Below are positions 22,731-32,910 of a DNA stretch of 64,000 nt, in pieces. Every line of letters begins with the position of its first letter. The first letter of the stretch is position 1. The DNA lies in contig JACGWO010000007.1 in assembly GCA_034509735.1 (NCBI GenBank), positions 1,302,001 to 1,366,000 of the forward strand, written 5' to 3'. A program made the translations under genes and the position numbers. This stretch comes from Sesamum alatum (taxonomy: Eukaryota > Streptophyta > Magnoliopsida > Lamiales > Pedaliaceae). Under the pieces are notes generated by a model. The model made no database searches. It was not told the DNA's origin and saw nothing but the letters and a program-made list of their open reading frames with translations.

Positions 22731-24436
22731 TTGGGAAAACGGGCCAAGAAACAGGAGAAAGCTGAAAAGAAGTTAGAAAGAAAGAGAGGAAGCTTTTTCT
22801 TTGTGTTTGAACTCTGAGAAACTCTGTTTTTGTAGCAGAGGAAGCGTCTGCATTTGTGAAGAGAAGAGGGGGAGAAATGAGAGAGATTCAGAGTGTGCTT
22901 CTAGTGTGTGTTGTGCGTGTTTTTCTCTTTATAGTTTGTTAATGTGGAAAGAAAGAGTTTGTTTTTTGTGTAAGAATGATAATTCTTATTGAAATCAGTT
23001 TGAATCAAATCAATAACATGGTAAATATAGAAAAAATTTAGTTCGAACCAGGTTTGGTTGAATTAAATCAATCATAAACTAAGTGTGATGAACTTGCTAT
23101 GAGATTGGTCACTTTCTCTAAACTGTACATTAATCACACGGCAAGTGCAATGTACTTGCCATATGATTGATTCAAGTTTGGTCAAGCCGAGTCCGAGTTA
23201 GAATTTTTCGTAAATATATCACATTTGTCGTGTATTTGGTTATTTTTTTTTTAGTTATACACCAATCACACAACTGAAATTCTTGTCCGATCAAGTCTGA
23301 TCGAACCAAACCAATCATACGAATCACATGATATATGTATGGTCGAACCACGCCTATGTAATTGGTCACTTTCACTTAATTGTGCACCAATCACACGATA
23401 AATCTATTGCACTTGTCATATGATTCATTCAGGTCTGACGAGCCGAATCCGGGCTAAAATTTTCCTCACACAACAAATGTATTCCACTTGCTACATAATT
23501 GATTCAAGTTTGACAAAACTTGATCCGAGTTAGAATTTTCTTTTCTTAGACATCATCTGCAGAGTTGAAAACGAGAAAACTTGTTAGAATGTCGCAAATC
23601 GGATCGAATTTTGTATTTTGTGGATTTTATTGTATTTATAATAGGCAACACATATCTAAATAATTATGTCATTTATTTATTTGAATATATATATATATAT
23701 ATATATGACCCGTAGCTTTATATTGTATATAGCACAATACACAATAATTTTTTTCTAGTGTGTGTTGTGCGTGTTTTTATTTTTTTTCCATAGTTTATTA
23801 ATGTGGGAAAAAAAAAAAACTTAGTTTTTGTGTAATTTATCATTGCTCTCACTTGTCAAACCTTCTCGACGGAGCAGATCGAATATTTTATTGTAAAATT
23901 TATTTTATTTTTTACTCCATTCAATATTTCACACATTACACATATAATTTTTTAAAAATAAAATGCATGACGCCATCTTTATACAAATAACGTGTGAAGA
24001 TGAAATAAAATTTGTAATAAAAATTCAATCGATGCATGGAAAAATGAAAACTTAGAATATCATGAAATGTGATCGATCTTTTTATTTCAATAATTTTCAT
24101 ATATTTATAAATACGCAACACATATTCAAAATTATGTCATTTATTTATTTTTAAAAAATATATACACCCGACACGCGGTATATTGTATGCAACACAAGAT
24201 GAAATTAAAAAAAAAAAAGATTGGTATAAAAAATTAAATGTGATTAGAACAGTAAAGAGTAGGATTAAGTGTCGATATCATCGTAGCAAACTATATATGT
24301 GTCGACTTATTCTTGTTCGATAGAAATTGTTGAATGATTAGACATTTAAAAGTTTCAAGACTTAGGTTCTTGTCTTAACAATGGGCTAGTACTATCAACT
24401 CAAAGACCATCATAATTCCATACATATATATATATA
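22731..24436. other. YUCCA upstream region with low-copy repeat
   Basis: 22731-22930 is the likely 5' leader and promoter of YUCCA on the minus strand; no TATA box is assigned. 23040-23560 holds at least three diverged copies of a phrase like CACTTGCCATATGATTGATTC / TGATCCGAGTTAGAATTTTC, also found in pieces at 13980-14110 and 21930-22060. The rest is AT-rich spacer. Confidence 0.5.
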
Positions 24437-24834
24437 GGGTTTAACGTAATTTATCTTCATTTGATAATATAAATGAGCACAATTATCCTTTTATGAAAAA
24501 AAATAATTATTTACCTCATTGTGTTTTTTAAAATAGAATAATTTCAAAAGAGGTCAATTGCTATTTATGGAGGTAAATTGCTTCATTTTGAAAAGCACGG
24601 GGATTAGTTCTTTCTATTCTACTCTTTACCTAAAAGCTAATCCTACGATTAACCACAGGCGGATAGGCACCTAATCTAGCTCCTGAAATATATAACATTC
24701 TTGATCCTTCCTTTTACTAATCTTCAGAGATAAATTGATCCGTTTTAAAAAATAAAGGGAGGTAAAATTGTTATTTTATTATTTATAGGGGGTAACTTGC
24801 ATATTTACAATATCACAGGGGTTTATTTATATTT
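24437..24834. mobile_element. Palindromic MULE-like MITE
   Basis: The left end GGGTTTAACGTAATTTATC pairs with the right end TTTATATTTTTTCC. The flanks TATATATATA and TATAGATATA fit a 10-bp duplication but lie in low-complexity DNA. The family also occurs at 14135-14340 and 38531-38805. Confidence 0.55.
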
Positions 24835-24855
24835 TTTCCTATAGATATATGTATA

Positions 24856-25370
24856 TAGGGGTAATTACAACGTCCTCCCCTGAAATTTGATGTAATTACA
24901 AATTTTCTTCTATGATTTGAAAAAATACATCTAGTAATTTTGAGGTTTGCTTCTATCTAACATATATGTCCATTCGTTAGTCAAAATTCACCGAATTTGT
25001 GATATTAACAAAAAATCTGTTTGAAATTCATCCATATTTACCCCCGATTATTACTGACTTATTGCAGGCCAAACAAATATTTCTGACTAAACTACCCTTG
25101 TAGGGGTGTTTTCTCACATTCATTAATGTGTGAAAATGTATAAGAATAGTTTGGGGAGAATAAGATTTGTTTGACCTACAATAAGTTAATAATAAGTCAA
25201 TGAGGGTAAAATGAATTTTTATTTTTATTTATTTTGGTAATATCATCAAATTCGATGAATTTCGATTAACGGATGGATCTATATATTAGACAGAAGCAAA
25301 CTTTAGGAAACTAGATATAATTTTTTAAATCATAAGTAATCTACGTGTAATTACGTTAAACCTCATGAAA
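24856..25370. repeat. GGGTAATTACAACG-type dispersed repeat
   Basis: It starts GGGGTAATTACAACGTCC and ends near TACGTGTAATTACG. Matches 12450-12960 and part of 39510-39860, including an internal GACTTATTGCAGG phrase. Likely a MITE whose target duplication is no longer clear. Confidence 0.6.
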
Positions 25371-25733
25371 GGGTGGTCTAATTATTTTATAAATATATAT
25401 ATATTATACATATTTCAATTTCCATGTGGTTTTTTTTTTTCCGGGAAATTTGCATCCATCATATGAAAGTTTTGATTTTTGACATTCCTTTTTGAATTTC
25501 TAACACATAGACTTTCCCTAGAGGCTGCCTAATATGTCATTTCAATACATAACAAAATGCAAAAATGATTTCTCATGACTTATATAAAAGTAAATGTTTT
25601 AAATTTAGAAACAGGTAATTTTTTATTTCCAAATTAAAAATGAAATGAAGAGGATCTCATAATTTAAATTATTTTTTTTCTTTTACAACATTTTGTTCTT
25701 TGTGATATGGGGAATAAAATTAAGGGTAAATTA

Positions 25734-26174
25734 TAACGACCTTTTCTAAGGTTTGGCATAACTATAAACACATTCTTGTTGTTTAAAAAATTATAAATAC
25801 CCCTCATGATGTTTGATAAAATTATGTAGTCCTTGGATGAATGTCTGAAATTATCAATTTTTTTCTTCTTATATTTTTTTATTTATTTGAAAAAAGAAAT
25901 TAAACGAGATGGATTGAATTTTTTTTTAAAAAAAACTATTCACTTAGTCCATAAAAGTTTCAAGAAACTTTTAAAAATGAGTAAAATTATAGTTCATAGT
26001 TTATAAGGGCATTTCGATTAGTTCACCACAAAAAATAGATGTAAAACCTAACGAAAACTAACAAATTAAGTTAATAGACGGTTGTTAAAATTATAAGGAT
26101 ATTTGTCATTTTCTAAACAACAAAGGAGAATTGTAATTATATCAAATTTCAGAAAAGCTCATTATAATTTACCC
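25734..26174. mobile_element. MULE-like MITE with perfect 9-bp target duplication
   Basis: 441 bp, starting GGGTAAATTATAACGACC and ending CATTATAATTTACCC. TAAAATTAA flanks both sides exactly (25725-25733, 26175-26183). Same family as 32548-32910, 39870-40294, 40474-40882 and 44534-45770. Confidence 0.88.
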
Positions 26175-26721
26175 TAAAATTAAAAATAATTGAGAAAATT
26201 GAGGAGTAGGATATGGACTCATGTATTTTTGGGTTTGATTCGTCAACCTGAGCCATGGGCCTTGTCGGCCCAGCCCATTATTACAGTCAAGTGTACATTT
26301 GCAGCCCATGAGCCACACGTTATCCACGTTTCAAATCTGCAAACACATGGTGCATGGACTTTTTCTTTTTCCATTATAATTAAAAAAATACTATTGATAT
26401 TGCTAAAACGAGGTCAACTAAATTTATATTAAATGAGTGCGATTCAACACATTTTCCTTAGAATTGTTACAAACCAGAATTCTCTTCCCCAATGAGAGAA
26501 TGAAGAGGGGTATTTATACTAGTGAGAATATGTACTATTTAGGATAGGTAAGGTAAAGTACTATTTTGTCCCTCACCTACACCTATTACATGGCTACAAT
26601 GCATTTATTAGGGATATTTCAGTAATTTGTCACATAGCGCCAATTTGGTAAGTTTGACTTCGGCATTTTTATTGTGGGACTTCCCACTTGCCTTATTTGG
26701 AGTTATTTATTTCCTCCATCA

Positions 26722-28711
26722 ATAGCCCCCCAACTCCTAAATACTAAGGAGTTCGCTCAAATTGCCGTCTACTTTGTTGTCTTGGGGCCATATTCCTAAG
26801 AGAGTTTTACCATCTTACCTCATTTCCGCGTCCCTCTTAGGGTGGTCTCGGAGTTTCTTCCCGAGGTGGATTATTGTGATCTACACACTCCTTCAGATAC
26901 CCACATTGGATCAATTTCTCTATTTCGTTTTTCAAGTGGAAGCAATCTTCTGTGTTGTGGCCGCGATCTTTATGAAAAAGACAATATTTGTTAGACTTCA
27001 TCCTTTTGAGATCTTCCCTTATTCAAAGGGACCACTGAACAATTCCTTATTGCTCTGCCACGGCGACAATCTCGATGCGAGGGCTTTAGTGGAGTATACC
27101 AGGTTAGTTCACAGGACGACACATGCTTCTGATCTCTTCAGCTATTCTCGTTTCCTTAGGGGATTGAAAGGCTTTCTTCAGTCGCTCTCCTCTTGGAAGG
27201 AGTTGTGTTCTTACACCAGAAGTTTCTATCCGAATATACTTTTCTGCACGTGTTAGGAGGTCGTCCAGTGTGGCGGGGGGCTTCCCACCTATAGATATTC
27301 GGAACCTTCCCCTGCGCAAATTTTGTTGCATGATGCTCATTAGGAGCTTGGGGTTAACATGCAGGACGTCCAAGACGGCCTCAGAAAACCTTTGTATGTA
27401 CTCCCATAGACTTTCTTGCTCTCGTTGGACTACTTTAAATAAATATGAGGCGGTCTTTGGATATCTCTTATTTATTGCAAAGTGGTGCGGAAAACGCTAG
27501 GAGAAATTTTTTAAGTTGTCCATTGTTCCAATAGGCAACTGGTTGAACTAGGTCATAGCTTTTCCGGTTAGAGTGGTTCGAAAAAGCTTACAGTATGTTG
27601 TGTCGCTGGCATCTAACAGATCTATCTTCGCTAGGAAACAATCTAAGTGATCCTGCGGGTATTTAATCCCGTCATACTCGCAGAGGTTAGGGATCTTGAT
27701 TCTGGACTGAATAGCTTCTGCCAGGATGTGAGTGGCAAAAGGACTTCAACCAAGGGGCGCCACGGCCAAGGCCAGAGCCTGGTGGCCTTCTGTCCCTTCT
27801 AAACTGGCCTGCCCAGTGGCCGCTTGGAATTCTTAGGGATCCGCGCTCTTTCAGTGATGCGTCCCTTAGTGGTGGTAGGGGAAGTTCCCATTCTGGTAGG
27901 GAAGGTCTGCTCTCCACTTCTTCGAGATGGCCCCCTCCCTGTTACTTTGTCACCCTTTGCTCGCTATTCCTTCTCAGGTGATGGTGCAGGAATTTAGCCT
28001 AGTGACCAAGATGTAAATTCCCGAAAGAGTGATATGAAATTACCAAATCACCCCTGACGGCGGTTACGTCCACTAAGATAGTTGGGTTTGGGGGCAATTC
28101 GGTCTTTACGCTTTCTAATATATATATATATAGTTCTAGATGAATTCTAAATGGGGGATTTTTGGATTGCTGGAGAAATTATATAGCTGAATTGGAGAGG
28201 AGAGGGGAGGAGATTATAATTTGATGTTATTTGATGGAATATAATAATTTTGTACCATCATCAGGGATTCACGTTCTTTCGGTGGTGCGTCCCTTGGAGG
28301 TGGTGGGGGTAGTTCCTCTTCCAATAGGGAAGGCCTGCTCTCCACTTCTTCTTCGAGGTGGCCGCCTCCCTGTTTGTTTGTCACCCTCTGCTCGCTATTC
28401 ACAGGAGTCAAGCCTACTCCGGGACCTCTGTGAGAATAGCAACGGGTCTTGGCGACGCAGCATGCTCCGCGATATATTGCGCTACTGCTCTCGACGAGGC
28501 TTGTGCTGGAAGCGTCTTCAATCATCTGCCGAAGGGCCTCAGGTGTGAGCTGGAACATGGGAGGAGGAGGAGCTTGCTCTCGCTGCTGTTCTCTTTTGTC
28601 TTGCTCTTGGTTGCGTAGTTGCTGGATTTCTTCTTGGGGTGTGTGCTTGGAGATCCCTTCGAGCTCGTCGAAGCCCCCATTACCATTCCTTGCTCTTGAC
28701 CTAGTGTTCAT
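26722..28711 (-). pseudogene. Degenerate gypsy gag of the gag-only element
   Basis: On the minus strand gag starts at 28711 (MNTRSRARNGNGGFDELEG), with QLRNQEQDKREQQREQ and FQLTPEALRQMIEDAS. A duplicated block and an insertion interrupt it (28262-27985). The gag core resumes at about 27680 (LCEYDGIKYPQDHLDCF, then HHFAINKRYPKTASYLF, ESLWEYIQRFSEAVLDV, PPATLDDLLTRAEKYIR to 27104). A zinc knuckle follows near 26996-26950 ([20 protein letters not shown] in shifted frame). Several stops and shifts make it non-functional. Gag forms the virus-like particle in active relatives, so this element would have depended on a partner for replication. Confidence 0.85.
27838..28402. repeat. Direct duplication of a gag segment around a 280-bp insert
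   Basis: About 140 bp at 27838-27980 is repeated at 28265-28402 (shared phrases GGGAAGGTCTGCTCTCCAC / GGGAAGGCCTGCTCTCCAC and GCTCGCTATTC). The segment between is unrelated, AT-richer DNA with a (TA)n run at 28120-28132. Confidence 0.8.
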
Positions 28712-29085
28712 CCTCGAATGTCGAATTGATGTTTCTCACAGACGGTGTCAAGTTGATGTCGCTAAATAGCGAGATCGACTAAATTTGTATTAAGTGGCTG
28801 TGGTTCAACACGTTTTCACTAGAATTGTTACAAGCTATAATTCTCTTCCCTAATGAGAGAATGAAGAGGATATTTATATTAGTGCAAATATGTGCTATTA
28901 AAGGTAGGTAAAGGTAAAGAACTACTTTGCCCCTCACCTACTCCTATTACATGGCTACAATTCGTTTAAGAAATATTTCAGTAATTTGTCAGATAACGCT
29001 AATTTGATAAGTTTGACTTTGGCATTTTTATTGTAGAACCTCCCGCTTGCCTTATTTGAAGCTATTTATTTCCTCCATCAACTAT

Positions 29086-29731
29086 AAATTTATATAAAGT
29101 GAAATAAATCCCGACACATTAAAAAGGCATTGAGTCATAAAAAAGAATAGTGGTTTTCGACATTTAAAACACAAGCAAATATTTAGAAATTTCTTAATAT
29201 GCCAATTTTTCAAAATTGCAGAAATTAATTGCCAAATTAAATATCAGTATGACTAAAATTGTCTATCCCTTATGATTACTGGACCAAAATCACAATTTTC
29301 TCTACCTTTTATATTCTTTCTTGAATATGTTTCCATCTCTTAATTTTTCATTTTAATTTCTTGTTTTGATCATGTAATTTCCAACCGTAACTCCTTTTAT
29401 ATTTTTGTTGCATAGCTTCCATTTATAATTTTCTTATGTTTTTCTATGTTTATCTTGCAATTATTGTATATTTTTTATTCATTATTCGTTCAGACAGAGG
29501 TCTTGTAAATGCTACACTCGATGTTTGATTTAATAAAATGTTAGATGATGTATAATCTTGATCTCATTTTTTTCAAAATATGTATTAATGATCCATATAC
29601 TTAATGTAAAAAATATCAAATGGAATATGGAATTAATCCTATATGACTGTGCTACTGTTATACTTCATATTTAACAGTTTGACAAATTGGCCTCGTACTA
29701 ATAGATATAAGACTCAACAAATACAAACAAA
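29086..29731. other. Spacer upstream of tRNA-Gly
   Basis: AT-rich; I see no gene or clear repeat. Confidence 0.5.
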
Positions 29732-29803
29732 GCGTTTGTAGTCCAACGGTTAGGATAATTGCCTTCCAAGCAATAGACCCGGGTTCGACTCTCGGCAAAC
29801 GCA
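29732..29803 (+). tRNA. tRNA-Gly (anticodon UCC)
   Basis: 72 bases. Acceptor stem GCGTTTG pairs perfectly with CAAACGC, followed by discriminator A. The D arm is GTCC...GGAT. The anticodon stem ATTGC/GCAAT encloses the loop CTTCCAA, so the anticodon is TCC (reads GGA). The T arm is CCGGG-TTCGACT-CTCGG with one G-U pair. A-box (TAGTCCAACGG) and B-box (GGGTTCGACTC) are intact, there is no intron, and the gene looks functional. It decodes glycine GGA/GGG codons. A 3' fragment with related downstream sequence lies at 42713-42752. Confidence 0.95.
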
Positions 29804-29956
29804 TTCCTTAGTTTTTCTCTGCTACTTGGAAATGTCTTCTGCTTCAAATCACATTGCGAATATCAATATTTAAAGAATTTTATGAAAAAGAAACACTAAA
29901 TCTTGAAAATACTAAATAATAAAATTTCAAGTCTTTTATTTATCTATATCTATCTA

Positions 29957-30497
29957 TCTATACTATATATTATTGGAGAGGGTCATTTTGGTATCCAAAT
30001 TAATTTGGTCTGCTATTTTTTTTTAAAAAAAATTAATTATTTACTTTTAACTTCACTCATCGTGATCTTTCCATAACTACTTTTGATAGTTTTTTTTTTC
30101 ATGCAATTATATCTTATATATATTATCTTATATATGTTAAGAAATTTTCCACCCTATAAAAAATAAATAATATATTAGAATGTGCCACACTTACTAGTTA
30201 TATATTATTGGAGAGGCCCTTTTTAGTGTCCAAATTAATTTTTGTTGTCATTTTTAAAAAAAGTTAAATTACTTAATTATTTTTAACTTCCCCACTCATC
30301 ATGCTCTACTACTATCTTTTGGTAGTTTCTTCTCATGCATTTTGTTTTACATATATTATTTTATTTTATATATATATATATATATATTTTAAGTACTTTT
30401 TAACTCTACAAAAAATAAATAATATAATTTATAAAAATATTTTAATTTTTATATTTTAAAAAATATACACATACATAGAATGCGCCACACTTACTAG
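29957..30497 (+). mobile_element. Tandem dimer of a short Helitron-like element
   Basis: Unit 1 (29957-30197) starts TCTATACTATATATTATTGG and ends GCCACACTTACTAG. Unit 2 (30198-30497) restarts TATATATTATTGGAGAGGCC and ends with the same GCCACACTTACTAG. The TC start, CTAG end and following T fit a non-autonomous Helitron inserted between A and T; no terminal duplication is expected. A strong 3' hairpin is not obvious, so the class is tentative. Confidence 0.6.
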
Positions 30498-30812
30498 TTA
30501 CTAATTAAGATTACGAGTCTTATATTTCAAAATTTACGTATCTGATTTTGGTGGAGTATAATTGAGTCTTTAATTGAGTCCTCAGGAGGTATTTATAATT
30601 TTTGAAATAACGAGGGGTATTCATAATTATATCAAATTTTAGGAGAGGGTCATTGTAATTCGCCCTAAATTTTATGTCCTTTTAATTTTTTTCTGTCGTT
30701 TTCTTAATTTGTTAATTTCTGACATAAATATATTGCAAATTGAAGTCCTTTTAATTTAATTATTCCATTTATTAAGTTGTTTCACATATATCTAACAACA
30801 TATATTAATTAA
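30498..30812. repeat. Right-end fragment of the GGGTAAATT-type MITE and spacer
   Basis: 30590-30670 contains the right-end phrases of the family (TTGAAATAACGAGGGGTATTC, GAGGGTCATTGTAATTCGCC); the left part is missing. The remainder is spacer. Confidence 0.55.
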
Positions 30813-31055
30813 GGGATAAATACAATTTATCCCATGTGATATAAGAAATGAGCAAAAAACCCCATGTAAAAAAATAATCAATAAATTACTCTATGTGATT
30901 TTAAAATGAAACAAATTATCCCCCTGTGTTTTCCCTTGATAAGAGAGTAATTTGTTTCATTTTTCAAAACACCGAAACATAATTTACTAATTGTTTTTTA
31001 ATAGAGAGATTTTTGCTCATTTCTTATATCACATACGTAAATTGCATTTATCCCC
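30813..31055. mobile_element. Palindromic MULE-like MITE upstream of a membrane-protein gene
   Basis: Ends GGGATAAATACAATTTATCC and AAATTGCATTTATCCCC are inverted. The inner arms also pair (TATAAGAAATGAGCAAAAA with TTTTTGCTCATTTCTTATA). Flanking ATTAATTAA and GTTAATTAA differ by one base. It lies about 100 bp upstream of the start codon at 31159. Confidence 0.75.
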
Positions 31056-31112
31056 GTTAATTAATTAAAAAGGGATCAAGAAAGACTTAGAAAAGGAAGT
31101 CATACTCAAATT

Positions 31113-31115
<3 letters not shown>

Positions 31116-31144
<29 letters not shown>
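31116..31144 (+). repeat. (GA)n tract in 5' leader
   Basis: An uninterrupted GA tract ending 15 bases before the ATG at 31159. A similar GA tract follows the gene at 31725-31750. Confidence 0.9.
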
Positions 31145-31158
31145 CATCACCATCATCA

Positions 31159-31665
31159 ATGTCAGCCCTAGAGGAAGGGAGAAACCTGGTGGAATCCCAC
31201 GGCGGCGGAGAAGCCAACAAGGAGCGGCGGGAACACCTCCGCCACCTCCAGAAGGAGGCGTTTCAGCTCGCAAACTACTACTTCGTTTTTCAGGGCGTGA
31301 TCTTCACCGCATTCTACAGCACTCCGTCCACTCTCAAGTGCCACTACCGATGGGTTCCCTTCGCTCTCTCTTCTCTCGCCGGAACCCTCAACCTCTGCGC
31401 TCTCTCCAACATTGCCTTCAAGTACAAGACCACGTTAGACGACATAGATAGGAACGCCGTCATGGTGGCGCGTGGTAATCCCGCGCAGCCGAGGTCAGAG
31501 CCGATTGTGGTGAGGTGGGAGAGGATGTGGCGACTGCTCTATGTTTTGGGTTGCATGGGTCTGTTTATTGGGTTTTTTGTTATCACGCTCATCGGCAGCT
31601 GGAAGATTACGTGCGGCGAGGGTGGAAGCGCAGCCTCACCGCCGCCTCCGCCGGCCACTACGTGA
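31159..31665 (+). CDS. Small multi-pass membrane protein, unknown function
   Basis: Single exon, 168 residues, starting MSALEEGRNL. The upstream in-frame ATG at 31114 would translate the GA microsatellite (MRERERERE) and is unlikely to be the real start. The N-terminal third is charged (NKERREHLRHLQKEAF). Hydrophobic segments lie at about 40-54 (YYFVFQGVIFTAF), 65-86 (WVPFALSSLAGTLNLCALS) and 126-147 (LLYVLGCMGLFIGFFVITLIG). The C-terminus is proline-rich (SPPPPPATT). GC content and codon use are clearly gene-like against the AT-rich flanks. It resembles a family of plant proteins of about 160 residues annotated only as transmembrane or uncharacterized; no enzymatic motif is visible. Its 3' flank takes part in a large inverted duplication. 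Confidence 0.85.
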   Translation: MSALEEGRNLVESHGGGEANKERREHLRHLQKEAFQLANYYFVFQGVIFTAFYSTPSTLKCHYRWVPFALSSLAGTLNLCALSNIAFKYKTTLDDIDRNAVMVARGNPAQPRSEPIVVRWERMWRLLYVLGCMGLFIGFFVITLIGSWKITCGEGGSAASPPPPPATT

Positions 31666-31700
31666 ATCCCAGTGGCCAGTGGGTATTGTTTAATAATGTA

Positions 31701-31734
<34 letters not shown>

Positions 31735-31753
<19 letters not shown>

Positions 31754-32542
31754 GAGTGTTGGAAGGGTTCTAATGTGATTAGACAGATATATATATATTT
31801 TTATTTTACATTATTTTTAAGGTTTTGAAAAAAATATATAATTTTAAAAATGCGTGTTTAATTAGAGCTTACAAGTATATATATATATATATATATATTA
31901 AAATTTTCATTAATTACTTTATATTATGGGTGGATTGATGAATTTGGATCGAAAAATATCAAATTCATAATAACAAATTTATCAAACTTGTTTTGATAAA
32001 TTCATACAACAAAATATTTTCAATTCTTGAACTCTTATTTTAAATTATATTTTGTGGCATTATAATAAAGTTCAAATTAATTTAATATGGATTCATTTGA
32101 AATACTTATTTTAAATTTTTCCCTCAAATTTAAATTCTTTTATCCAAATACAACCTTGTATATTTTTACGTACAGTTTGTTTGAAGTAATTTGGATACAA
32201 GAATTCAAACCGTCTTAATATTAATTAAATTCATATAAATTATATATTTAAATAAAAATAAAATAGAAGTAGAAAATTGGAAAGTTTTTTTTCAAGGGGA
32301 AGAAAAAAACTCGATGATATAAAATCATGAAATCCTAAACCGTCCATTGTAGTCCCAAAGTCAAACACACCCAATAATCCTTTTTCTTTTTTATGTTTTC
32401 TTATAAAGTCTCCTTCAATTAGTTTAATGATAATATTATTTTTATTAAAATTAATTAAAGAATGTGATAGAAAAGTTGAGAAAAATCTAGTAAACCAAAA
32501 ATGTGATGATGTCCTCTATGTGATCATGCATATGACGAATAT
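31735..32542 (+). repeat. Left arm of a large inverted duplication
   Basis: This stretch, starting just after the membrane-protein gene, is the reverse complement of 40943-42206. Landmarks shared by both arms include GTTTAATTAGAGCTTACAAG, GAATTTGGATCGAAAAATAT, TCCTAAACCGTCCATTGTAG and GATCATGCATATGACGAA. Confidence 0.9.
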
Positions 32543-32547
32543 TTAGT

Positions 32548-32910
32548 AGGGTAAATCACAATGACTTTTTCTTAAATTTAGTATAATTATAAATACATTT
32601 TCTTTATTTTAATATTATAAATACTCTCTGATGTTGTAATTTTTAACCAAGGGCCTGAAATGGTTCATTTTGCCCCTAATGTGTAGAAAAATCAGTCAAT
32701 ACAAATTACATTACTATATCTCTGTGTAAAAAAGTAAGAACCTCTCTCTGTGCATTTTTATCCAAAAATATTTAGAAAATTTTAAAAAATAATTCAATTT
32801 GCACAAGGGCATTTGGTTAGTTCACCCATAAAAATGGATGGAAATGAGTTATTTGTTAAACGGTTACAAACCCTTGGGGGGTATTTGTAATTTTTGAAAC
32901 AACGAGGGTA
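32548..32910. mobile_element. GGGTAAATC-type MITE, right end lost
   Basis: It starts GGGTAAATCACAATGAC and follows the family as far as AATTTTTGAAACAACGAGGG. The expected CATTATAATTTACCC end is missing; the neighbouring Tat-derived sequence begins instead. Confidence 0.7.

Larger units (their letters stand above)
26395..29080 (-). mobile_element. Complete gag-only LTR retrotransposon (TR-GAG type)
   Basis: The 2686-bp element is oriented on the minus strand. Two direct repeats of 327 bp (26395-26721 and 28754-29080) begin TGAT and end ATCA. The 5-mer ACTAT flanks the whole (26390-26394, 29081-29085). Inside the 5' LTR on the minus strand is a primer-site-like TTGACACCGTCTGTGAGAA. Just before the 3' LTR is a purine tract (GAGTTGGGGGGCTAT on the minus strand). 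The 2032-bp interior encodes only gag; no protease, reverse transcriptase or integrase is seen. The two LTRs differ at many positions, so the insertion is old. Confidence 0.9.

Noticed and set aside
26190..26340. GGCCCA-rich stretch as a promoter of a hidden gene
   Set aside because: GGCCCA motifs are present but no downstream coding exon is found before the LTR element at 26395.
28231..28769. Plus-strand open frames of up to 106 codons
   Set aside because: They are shadows of the minus-strand gag reading frame, which has recognisable gag wording and proper start context.
31114..31158. Upstream ATG extending the membrane protein with RERERE repeats
   Set aside because: That extension is translation of a GA microsatellite; the ATG at 31159 starts the gene-like sequence.
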